Notes under the pieces: generated by a model
The model's input: only the letters and a program-made list of their open reading frames with translations
Databases searched by the model: none
What the model was told of the DNA's origin: nothing
Source: Solobacterium sp.
Lineage (GTDB): Bacteria > Bacillota_I > Bacilli_A > Erysipelotrichales > Erysipelotrichaceae
DNA length: 5,079 bases
Assembly: GCA_017536845.1 (NCBI GenBank)
Contig: JAFWCP010000286.1
Location: 1-5,079, forward strand
Direction: 5' to 3'
In this document: positions 1 to 5,079 of the stretch, one piece after another
How positions within the stretch are numbered: position 1 is the first letter of the stretch
Layout of the letters: every line of letters begins with the position of its first letter
Translations under genes and position numbers: made by a program

Positions 1-781
1 CATTGACGTCATCGCCAAGATTGAAAACCAGAGCGGCGTCGACAACATCGACGAGATTGCCGAAGCGTGCGAAGGCATCATGGTTGCCAGAGGCGATCTT
101 GGCGTGGAAGTGCCGTTTACCGAACTGCCGGCCATCCAGAAGCATTTGATCACCCGCTGCCGTCTGATGGGCAAGCGTGTCATCACCGCTACGGAAATGC
201 TGGAAAGCATGATCAACAACCCCCGTCCGACCAGAGCGGAAATCTCCGACGTTGCCAACGCTGTCTATGACGGCACAAGCGCGATCATGCTGTCGGCGGA
301 ATCGGCTGCCGGCAAATACCCGATCGAGTCCGTCAAGGTCATGAGCCGGATTGCTGAAGAAACCGAAAAGCACATTGACTTTGTCGGCAATTTTCACAAC
401 ACCCGTTTTGAAATCCACAACAGTGTTGACGCCATTTCCCATGCTGCATGCACGATGGCCATCGACCTCAATGCCAGTGCGCTGATCGTCACTTCCATTT
501 CCGGCTATACTGTCCGCATGGTCAGCCGCTTCCGGGCGCCGACCATCATCCTCGGCCTGGCCACATCCAAAAAGGCATGGTACAAGCTGGCCCTTTCCTG
601 GGGTGTCCTGCCGGTCGTAACCGAGCAGTTCCCGTCGGTGGAAGTGCTGAACTTCTATGCCCTGCGTCTGGCCCGCGATACTCTGCATCTGAAGAAGGGT
701 GAAACCGTCGTCATGACCGGCGGTGCCACAACAGGCGTGTCCGGCAATACCAACGTACTGCGTATTGAAACCATCAGCTGA
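1..781 (+). CDS. pyk: Pyruvate kinase, 3' part (N-terminus outside window)
   Basis: Pyruvate kinase converts phosphoenolpyruvate and ADP to pyruvate and ATP, the last step of glycolysis, in the cytosol. The frame starts at base 2 and gives 259 residues to TGA 779-781. The first residues, IDVIAKIENQSGV, match the family active-site signature; its lysine (bases 17-19) is the catalytic Lys. Next come the metal/PEP-binding stretch GIMVARGDLGVEVP and the conserved ITATEMLESM and NPRPTRAE segments. The C-terminal allosteric domain follows, with a TSISGYT stretch where effector phosphate is bound in family members, ending near VVMTGG. About 215-220 residues, including the B domain and the first half of the barrel, are missing only because the window starts here. 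The protein ends at the core length, without the extra PEP-utiliser-like domain of Bacillus-type enzymes. The segment SAIMLSAES replaces the commoner DAIMLSGET, a mild variation. A terminator follows 12 bases after the stop, so this is the last gene of its transcript. Confidence 0.97.
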   Translation, partial: IDVIAKIENQSGVDNIDEIAEACEGIMVARGDLGVEVPFTELPAIQKHLITRCRLMGKRVITATEMLESMINNPRPTRAEISDVANAVYDGTSAIMLSAESAAGKYPIESVKVMSRIAEETEKHIDFVGNFHNTRFEIHNSVDAISHAACTMAIDLNASALIVTSISGYTVRMVSRFRAPTIILGLATSKKAWYKLALSWGVLPVVTEQFPSVEVLNFYALRLARDTLHLKKGETVVMTGGATTGVSGNTNVLRIETIS

Positions 782-793
782 GTAAATCAGAAC

Positions 794-816
794 AGACTCC
801 TTCGGGAGTCTTTTTT
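794..816 (+). terminator. Rho-independent terminator after pyk
   Basis: AGACTCC (794-800) pairs perfectly with GGAGTCT (805-811) around a stable TTCG tetraloop (801-804). The T run 811-816 follows directly. It starts 12 bases after the pyk stop codon, which is the expected place for an intrinsic terminator. It should separate pyk transcription from the secreted hydrolase gene downstream. Confidence 0.93.
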
Positions 817-857
817 GTTGAATAATTATTATTGAAAGATACGTTTCCATAATAGGA

Positions 858-867
858 ACGAATTCGT
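858..867. repeat. 10-bp perfect palindrome, possible operator
   Basis: ACGAATTCGT reads identically on both strands. Just upstream, CGTTTCC (842-848) and GGAACG (855-860) form an imperfect inverted pair with one extra T. The two symmetric elements overlap in the stretch where a promoter is expected, so a repressor or activator site is plausible. A 10-bp palindrome can also arise by chance, and I cannot assign it to a regulator family. Confidence 0.3.
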
Positions 868-909
868 GATAAGATTTCATCATTTTTTTCGTTGCTGTGC
901 TACTATAAA
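867..909 (+). promoter_or_regulatory. Candidate promoter region (weak extended -10 elements)
   Basis: Two extended -10-like elements are visible: TGATAAGAT (867-875) and TGCTACTAT (898-906). Each has the TG dinucleotide one base before a hexamer matching TATAAT at four of six positions. Neither has a good -35 hexamer about 17 bases upstream. A promoter is required somewhere between the pyk terminator and base 1103, and these are the best candidates I can find. The exact site is uncertain. Confidence 0.3.
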
Positions 910-1090
910 GAGAGCAAAGATACGGAAAGAAGAACGATAAATCCAACCCCGCTCAGGTGATGACATACAGACAGACGGTATATCTGTTTCTTCTTCTGCA
1001 TCTATTATGAATGTCCGGAGAAATCCGCAGAATGCTTCCGTTATTATATCTATCATATGGTCCCAAATGATTTCATACGCAGAAAAAGAA

Positions 1091-1097
1091 AGAGGAG
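1091..1097 (+). promoter_or_regulatory. Ribosome binding site deciding the start at 1103
   Basis: AGAGGAG lies five bases before ATG 1103, a near-ideal Shine-Dalgarno for Bacillota. The frame is open upstream, with in-frame ATGs at 1007 and 1067, but neither has a purine-rich site before it. Starting at 1103 also puts a normal Lys-Lys plus hydrophobic signal peptide at the very N-terminus. All three points favour 1103. Confidence 0.88.
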
Positions 1098-1102
1098 AAA
1101 GT

Positions 1103-1177
1103 ATGAACTGGTTTAAAAAAGCAATTGCCGGAGTGATGTCATTAGGCATGATGTTTACTCTGGTACCTGTAAATGCT
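1103..1177 (+). other. Signal peptide (residues 1-25)
   Basis: The N-terminus has Lys5-Lys6 followed by a hydrophobic core (about residues 7-22, AIAGVMSLGMMFTLVP) and V-N-A before Asp26. This fits signal peptidase I cleavage between Ala25 and Asp26. The mature protein begins with an acidic stretch, DEEP. There is no lipobox cysteine, so a lipoprotein is unlikely. It predicts Sec-dependent export. Confidence 0.88.
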
Positions 1178-4100
1178 GATGAAGAGCCTGCCCGCGACCT
1201 GGAGGCGGAAAAGGCGGCGTTCCTGGCAACACTGAATGCGGACGGCTATGCAGAAGTCGGCAAGTACAAGGTGGAAAAACTTACAGACAATGTCTACCAC
1301 ATGGACGAAGGCACCAAAGCCCTCCCCGGCGGTGCAGAAGATGAAAACGGAGCCATGAACAATCCGTCTTCCATCTATTTTGCCGTAGAGGATAATGATG
1401 TCCTGATCGTTGACCTGGGCAACCCGGCAACAGGCGATGTCGAACTGGATGCCAAGGTCATCGTCGAAGCAATGACGGCAGGTAAGAATGTCACCATCGC
1501 GCTGACCCACAGCCATGGCGACCACACCGGCCTGGGCCGCAGTACAGCGATTTTTGAAAATGTCAATGTGACTAAACTCTATGTCAGCAACCCTGACATG
1601 GCAGGCTCCTTAAGAGCTGCCAAGCAGTTTGAAGGTGTTGCAGTCGGACTCGATGACGGTGAATCGTTTGAGGTTGCCGGCAAGAAGTACACCATGTACA
1701 TCGTGCCGTGCCATACAGCCGGTTCCGTCATGATCGAAAACCTGACCGACAATATCCTGTACACCGGCGACACCTTCGGCTCCGGTTTTGTCTGGGCGCT
1801 GTGGGGCATGAACAACGGCAACCCGCTGGCTGCTCTTGATGCCGGCGTTGCCAGAGCCCGTACGATCCTCAACGGCATGAATTCGCCGCGGATCCTGGCT
1901 GGCCACAGGTGGCAGCAGTTCTGGACTGAAAATGCTCAGCGTCCGAACGAAATGTCCATCCAGTACTTCAATGACATGGGCCAGGTGCTGACGGGTCTGA
2001 CCAACGGTTCCACCCTGATTGAAGACTACAGCGCAAGAGAAGGCGCCGTTGAACTTTCCCAGCCGGGCTGCCGGGCAAAGGTTGACACGATGCCTGAATA
2101 TATTGATGCCTACCTCATCGGCCTTTCCACGATCGATGAAGCATACATCTACAATGCATCAAACAAGCTGTCCATTGATTCCGTCAATGCGACAGCGGCA
2201 CCGAAGTTCGTCATCTTCCCGGACGGCGCCGTCAGTGATGAAGAAGCACAGGCCCTGATTGATGATTCCGGCATTGTCGAATACATCGACCGTTCCGCAT
2301 CCAGTGCCTATGTCGTACGTCCGATCAACGGCGAGAAATTCACCGCGGAAGACGTTGCAAGGTTTGAAGCGGTTGTCGGCGACCAGATCGGCCTGTCCAA
2401 CAACTTCAAGCTGATCGGTATCGGCAATGGTGCTGACTTTGTTGCCAACTACCTGACCGATTACTTCAACTTTGTTTCCGGCCTGGCTCTGATCAACCCG
2501 ACCAGCGCGGCTGAAATCAAGGTATCCGTACCGGTATTCATTTCCGGCAATGCGGAAGCGGCTGCTCCTTACATCAAGGCCAACAAGGCACAGGAAAGCG
2601 GCAGTGAAGGCACCATTACCCGTTATGTCAATCCCAACAGCAAGTATGAAGTCGTTGTGACTGATACAGCGAAGCTTGACGGCGCTGCAGGCATCAAGGA
2701 AGCCTGGAGCGAAGTCCTGAAGTACTTCGGCCGGATCGGCAACTACACAACCGAGCAGAAGACGGTCGCGACATGGTACTCCCGTCCGTTCCTGACCGGC
2801 GACAAGGAATACGACACGGCAAGAAGGTATCAGTACTTCCAGTCCATTGATTCCATCGATGACGCGGATATGGAAAGAACCGTCGTGACCGAAGACCTCG
2901 ACGGCGACGGCCAGCTGAGCCTCTGGTATGAATATGTTCCGGCCAAGGTCAAGGATGCTTCCAAGGGCACTGTTCCTGTTGTCTTCCTGATGCACGGCAA
3001 CACCAACGACCCGAGAACCCAGTATGACACCGCTGAATGGGGCCATCTGGCAGTGGAAGAGGGCGTCATCCTGGTTGCACCGGAATGGCAGGGCCATGTC
3101 TACCAGGGCTACTCCTACCAGGCAATGAGCGGCAGAAGAGAAGCCGGCAGTGATGAGACCTATGTCATTTCCGTTCTCGAAAAGGTTCTGAAGAAGTATC
3201 CGCAGGCGGATCCTTCCAGAGTCTATATGACCGGCCTTTCGGCAGGCTCCATGCAGACGACAACATACGGTTCCACAAACCCGAAGTACTTCGCGGCAGG
3301 CGGCGGCCACTCCGGACCGTTCTCCGGCAACATCAATTCCGCCCAGAAGTATGCGAAGGACTATGACTTCCCGATCATTTACTTCACCGGCGACTGCGAT
3401 GAATATCTGATGAGCTCCTTCGACACAGCCACCATGACCGGCGCGATTTCCTGTCTGAATACCTTCCGTATCCTCAACGACATGGAACCGCTGACCCAGG
3501 ATGATCTCAAGGAAGAATTGAGCGATCTCTATGGTGTGGAATGGGATGAAGTCTACACGATTGCCCCGGGTGCTGCAAACATTCCGGAAATTGCCGGCGG
3601 CATCATGGCCAATGACAGAGGCATCGAGATTTCGTTCAACAGAATCCGCGGCTGGGGCCACTGGAACTATTCCCCGGATACCTATTACATGTGGAACTTC
3701 ATGAAGAAGTACGCAAGAGACCTCAGAACCGGCGCCAGCATCAGGCTCGACCAGGATGCTGAAAAGGGTGTTGTTGTAGCACCGAATACCGACTTCCCGG
3801 AAAGCGATGCACCTTACCAGGTCACCTTCACACTCGACAGTGTGGAAGCATATGACAAGGTTGATCTGGTCGGCGGCTTCCAGTTCTACACAGACGAACA
3901 GGCAGCAGCGCTGCAGGATGGTTCTGAACCTTCCCCGGTATCCTATGATGCGTATGAATATAAGGAAGGCATGTGGCCGGCAGGCTACGATGTCTCCGGC
4001 ATCGGCAACCGTGCATATCCGATGGAAAACATCGGCTCCAAGTGGACCGTTACGATCCCTGTACCTGCAGGCGTATGGTTCTATGCGTTCAACGTTACCC

Positions 4101-5079
4101 CGAAGGGTTCCGGTCAGACCATCAAGCTGCTTGACCCGGCATCCGATACACCGTACAACGAAGCCAACGGCCATGACAATGGCTGGAGCCTGATCACCAT
4201 CGGCAATTCCGACGAACACCTGCCTGGCCAGGATTGGGTATTCCCGGAAGCTGAAAAGAAGGGCACAACCGAATTTGTGACCTACACGGCAATCGACGGC
4301 ACCGAACAGCCTCTGGGCGTTTACCTGCCGCCTGAATACGATGCTTCAAAGAAGTACCCGGTAGTCTACGTCTCCCATGGCGGCGGCGGCAACGAAGTCG
4401 AATGGCACTTCCTCGGCGCGACAGACACCATCATGGACAACCTGATTGAAGCAGGCCTGGTTGAACCGACCATCGTCGTCACCATGGACAACACCTACTT
4501 CAGATGGGCCCGTGATACCGTATGCAACAATGTCATGGATTACATCATCCCGTACATTGATGCCAACTACTCGATCGACAACGTCCCGGAAAGAAGAGCG
4601 TTCTGCGGTCTCTCGATGGGCGGCGGCACATCGAACTACATGTTCCTTGACCATGCCGGCGACTTCAAGTACATCGGCATCTGGTCTGGCTGCTATCCGA
4701 ATGAGGATTACAGCAACGTTGCCAACAAGGATTACCCGTCCCTGATGCTCGGTGCCGGCTGCATCGACATGGCAAGACCCGGCTTCCCGATCCTGATGGA
4801 GAAGCTGGATGAAATCGGCGTTTACTACGAATATACAGAAGCTCATGGCGCTCATGACTGGAGCGTCTGGAGAGAACTGTTCACAACATTTGCGAAGGAT
4901 TATCTGTGGAAGTCCGCTGACGAAAAGCCGGCCGAAGGCGTTGTCATTGCCCCGAACACAGACTTCCCGGATGTTGATGTTGAGAACCAGGCAACCTTCA
5001 CCTTCAGAGCACCGGAAGGCACACAGTCCGTGGCTCTGTATGGCAACTTCCAGTACTACGATCCGGCGGATATTGCCAG
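1103..5079 (+). CDS. Giant secreted multidomain hydrolase: MBL fold plus several alpha/beta-hydrolase modules (3' end outside window)
   Basis: I read 1325 codons without a stop or frameshift; the protein runs off the window. Order: signal peptide (1-25), metallo-beta-lactamase fold (about 54-300), degenerate alpha/beta-hydrolase-like region (about 345-545), linker with an acidic DLDGDG loop (598-603), PHB-depolymerase/LpqC-like esterase (about 590-873), E-set domain (889-1033), esterase-D/XynZ-type domain (1054-1269), and the start of a second E-set (1279 onward). It is far longer than single-domain members of any of these families, so this looks like a natural fusion. Having the MBL and two esterase sites intact argues for a working enzyme. 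Export across the membrane is predicted; a wall anchor or binding modules, if any, would lie beyond the window. The gene stands alone after the pyk terminator. Catalytic classes are well supported. The substrate is unknown: polyester, acylated or feruloylated glycan, or other ester polymers are all possible. Confidence 0.93.
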   Translation, partial: MNWFKKAIAGVMSLGMMFTLVPVNADEEPARDLEAEKAAFLATLNADGYAEVGKYKVEKLTDNVYHMDEGTKALPGGAEDENGAMNNPSSIYFAVEDNDVLIVDLGNPATGDVELDAKVIVEAMTAGKNVTIALTHSHGDHTGLGRSTAIFENVNVTKLYVSNPDMAGSLRAAKQFEGVAVGLDDGESFEVAGKKYTMYIVPCHTAGSVMIENLTDNILYTGDTFGSGFVWALWGMNNGNPLAALDAGVARARTILNGMNSPRILAGHRWQQFWTENAQRPNEMSIQYFNDMGQVLTGLTNGSTLIEDYSAREGAVELSQPGCRAKVDTMPEYIDAYLIGLSTIDEAYIYNASNKLSIDSVNATAAPKFVIFPDGAVSDEEAQALIDDSGIVEYIDRSASSAYVVRPINGEKFTAEDVARFEAVVGDQIGLSNNFKLIGIGNGADFVANYLTDYFNFVSGLALINPTSAAEIKVSVPVFISGNAEAAAPYIKANKAQESGSEGTITRYVNPNSKYEVVVTDTAKLDGAAGIKEAWSEVLKYFGRIGNYTTEQKTVATWYSRPFLTGDKEYDTARRYQYFQSIDSIDDADMERTVVTEDLDGDGQLSLWYEYVPAKVKDASKGTVPVVFLMHGNTNDPRTQYDTAEWGHLAVEEGVILVAPEWQGHVYQGYSYQAMSGRREAGSDETYVISVLEKVLKKYPQADPSRVYMTGLSAGSMQTTTYGSTNPKYFAAGGGHSGPFSGNINSAQKYAKDYDFPIIYFTGDCDEYLMSSFDTATMTGAISCLNTFRILNDMEPLTQDDLKEELSDLYGVEWDEVYTIAPGAANIPEIAGGIMANDRGIEISFNRIRGWGHWNYSPDTYYMWNFMKKYARDLRTGASIRLDQDAEKGVVVAPNTDFPESDAPYQVTFTLDSVEAYDKVDLVGGFQFYTDEQAAALQDGSEPSPVSYDAYEYKEGMWPAGYDVSGIGNRAYPMENIGSKWTVTIPVPAGVWFYAFNVTPKGSGQTIKLLDPASDTPYNEANGHDNGWSLITIGNSDEHLPGQDWVFPEAEKKGTTEFVTYTAIDGTEQPLGVYLPPEYDASKKYPVVYVSHGGGGNEVEWHFLGATDTIMDNLIEAGLVEPTIVVTMDNTYFRWARDTVCNNVMDYIIPYIDANYSIDNVPERRAFCGLSMGGGTSNYMFLDHAGDFKYIGIWSGCYPNEDYSNVANKDYPSLMLGAGCIDMARPGFPILMEKLDEIGVYYEYTEAHGAHDWSVWRELFTTFAKDYLWKSADEKPAEGVVIAPNTDFPDVDVENQATFTFRAPEGTQSVALYGNFQYYDPADIA
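1262..2002 (+). other. Metallo-beta-lactamase fold hydrolase domain (residues ~54-300)
   Basis: The signature THSHGDHTG gives the HxHxDH ligands His136, His138, Asp140 and His141. It is preceded by the typical beta strand VLIVDLGN with Asp104. The later ligands are also in place: His204 in VPCHTAGSV, the bridging Asp223 in LYTGDTFGSG, and His268 in ILAGHRWQQFW. All motifs of a two-metal (usually zinc) site are therefore present and in order. The superfamily includes beta-lactamases, glyoxalase II, sulfatases and lactonases. The CHTAGS and YTGDT wording is closer to the general glyoxalase II-like branch than to true beta-lactamases. I would not call it a beta-lactamase; the substrate is unknown. 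Confidence 0.9.
2135..2737 (+). other. Degenerate alpha/beta-hydrolase-like domain, probably non-catalytic (residues ~345-545)
   Basis: Three landmarks match the active domains further along in spacing and wording. KFVIFPDGA (368-376) sits where the others have the oxyanion-strand HG. LIGIGNGAD (437-445) sits where the others have GLSxG, with Gly441 in place of the nucleophile Ser. VPVFISGNAE (476-485) sits where the next domain has YFTGDCDE, with Asn483 and Glu485 in place of the Asp residues. There is no histidine between His268 and His631, so no Ser-His-Asp triad is possible. The reading is a pseudo-hydrolase that may serve as a structural or binding partner of the next esterase. The fold assignment rests on these motif matches, not on an alignment, so it is moderate. 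Confidence 0.6.
2870..3721 (+). other. PHB-depolymerase/LpqC-like esterase domain (residues ~590-873)
   Basis: The oxyanion strand VPVVFLMHGNTND (625-636) is followed by EGVILVAPEWQG. The nucleophile elbow is MTGLSAGSM, with Ser713, preceded by the characteristic YPQADPSRVY. The acid is Asp764 or Asp766 in YFTGDCDEYL, and the base is His853 in RGWGHWNY. This order and wording fit the PHB-depolymerase-family esterases (LpqC and feruloyl esterase-like). An acidic DLDGDG loop (598-603) just before it resembles a calcium-binding loop but lacks a full EF-hand. A long insert between the Asp and the His (about 770-845) may form a lid. It should hydrolyse carboxylic esters; the substrate cannot be read from the sequence. 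Confidence 0.83.
3767..4201 (+). repeat. E-set (Ig-like) module, copy 1 (residues 889-1033)
   Basis: The module starts at GVVVAPNTDFPE and includes QVTFTL, VDLVGGFQFYTD, WTVTIPVPAGVWFYAFNV and LLDPASDTPYN. The last two match the PpGvYyYrF...DPaN pattern of the E-set domain that precedes XynZ/esterase-D-type hydrolases. Such domains are usually all-beta, non-catalytic spacers or carbohydrate-binding-like modules. It directly precedes the esterase domain, as expected. Its first 12 residues recur at 1279-1290 with 9 identities. Confidence 0.75.
4262..4909 (+). other. Esterase-D / XynZ feruloyl-esterase-type domain (residues ~1054-1269)
   Basis: This is an alpha/beta-hydrolase of the putative esterase family (esterase D, XynZ and enterochelin esterase relatives). 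Visible landmarks: LGVYLPPEYDASKKYPVVY, the oxyanion loop SHGGGGNE (1091-1098), the nucleophile elbow CGLSMGGGT with Ser1171, a probable acid Asp1222 in GAGCIDMAR, and the catalytic His1251 in AHGAHDWSVW. The HDW ending is typical of this family. The whole triad is present, so the domain is predicted active. In the family these enzymes cut acetyl or feruloyl esters from plant xylan, or siderophore and other esters. Xylan-related de-esterification is plausible from the E-set plus esterase pairing but is not proven here. Confidence 0.87.
4937..5079 (+). repeat. E-set module, copy 2, cut by the window edge (residues 1279-1325+)
   Basis: GVVIAPNTDFPD repeats the opening of copy 1 (GVVVAPNTDFPE) exactly 390 residues later. 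It continues with ATFTF, then VALYGNFQYYDPAD, matching VDLVGGFQFYTDE in copy 1. Codons for the shared residues differ at several third positions (for example GTA/ATT, GCA/GCC, AAT/AAC, ACC/ACA), so the duplication is not recent. The copy continues beyond the window, and by analogy it probably precedes another catalytic or binding module. Confidence 0.75.

Larger units (their letters stand above)
817..1102 (+). other. Intergenic region / 5' leader of the secreted hydrolase gene
   Basis: This 286-base gap is visibly richer in A and T than the genes on either side. I see no tRNA, rRNA or convincing protein gene in it. It must hold the promoter of the downstream gene, because the pyk terminator lies just before it. 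If transcription starts near 880-915, the leader would be about 190-220 bases, long enough to carry regulation. It contains one modest hairpin (969-975 with 983-989, seven pairs including one G-T, seven-base loop), but no riboswitch class that I recognise. A 16-codon ATG frame (960-1010) has no usable ribosome binding site. The frame of the downstream gene stays open back to TAA 938-940. Confidence 0.6.

Noticed and set aside
818..843. TTGAAT (818) or TTGAAA (832) as a -35 element
   Set aside because: No acceptable -10 hexamer lies 16-18 bases downstream of either, and the first directly follows the terminator T run.
960..1010. 16-codon plus-strand leader frame (hydrophobic, MTYRQTVYLFLL...)
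   Set aside because: The only purine-rich stretch (AGGTG) abuts the ATG with no spacing, and the peptide shows no run of regulatory codons typical of an attenuator.
1067..1102. Alternative upstream start of the secreted hydrolase at ATG 1067
   Set aside because: There is no Shine-Dalgarno before it, and it would put a charged 12-residue extension ahead of an otherwise normal signal peptide.
880..1149. 89-codon minus-strand frame across the intergenic region
   Set aside because: It overlaps the start and Shine-Dalgarno of the secreted gene, has no ribosome binding site before its own ATG, and has no recognisable motif.
1502..1531. Calling the MBL domain a beta-lactamase or resistance gene
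   Set aside because: The HxHxDH motif is shared by the entire superfamily. The later motifs and the fusion to esterases do not favour a class B beta-lactamase.
2159..4219. 686-codon open frame on the minus strand
   Set aside because: It is antisense to the secreted hydrolase, whose motifs are clear on the plus strand. The long opening follows from codon bias: few TTA, CTA and TCA codons in the plus frame leave few minus-strand stops. The translation is rich in Val, Ile, Arg and Cys and shows no recognisable domain.
1..5079. CRISPR array, tRNA/rRNA genes, insertion sequences
   Set aside because: I saw no regularly spaced direct repeats, no cloverleaf or rRNA-like stretch, and no transposase or terminal inverted repeats in the window.

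Overview
The window reads as bacterial chromosome, most likely from a mid-GC, fermentative, host- or gut-associated Bacillota (Firmicutes). The evidence is a canonical AGAGGAG ribosome binding site, a short-loop intrinsic terminator, a compact pyruvate kinase that ends without the extra C-terminal PEP-utiliser-like domain seen in Bacillus types, frequent AGA arginine codons, and a very large secreted multidomain hydrolase. The lineage is inference. Erysipelotrichia or Clostridia would fit, but nothing here fixes a genus.

Layout: (1) Bases 1-781 hold the 3' part of pyruvate kinase, entering at the active-site lysine signature and ending at TGA 779-781. (2) A clear rho-independent terminator follows (794-816), so pyk transcription ends there. 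(3) Bases 817-1102 are an AT-richer gap with a perfect 10-bp palindrome, two weak extended -10 candidates and a leader ending in a strong Shine-Dalgarno. (4) From ATG 1103 to the window edge (5079) one uninterrupted plus-strand frame of 1325 codons encodes the start of a giant exported protein. It has no stop in the window and continues beyond it.

The giant protein is the main feature. In order it carries: a signal peptide (residues 1-25); a metallo-beta-lactamase (MBL) fold domain with every metal-ligand motif (HxHxDH 136-141, H204, D223, H268); a region that looks like an alpha/beta-hydrolase that has lost its catalytic residues (about 345-545); an intact PHB-depolymerase/LpqC-like alpha/beta-hydrolase (GLSAG, Ser713; His853); an E-set (Ig-like) module (889-1033); an intact esterase-D/XynZ-type feruloyl-esterase-like domain (GLSMG, Ser1171; His1251); and the start of a second E-set copy (from residue 1279), which suggests another module beyond the window.

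Pyruvate kinase and the secreted protein appear to be neighbours only: terminator, gap and functions all argue against an operon. The secreted protein looks like several hydrolytic activities strung on one exported chain, plausibly for stepwise attack on esterified polymers or glycans outside the cell. The substrate cannot be read from the sequence.
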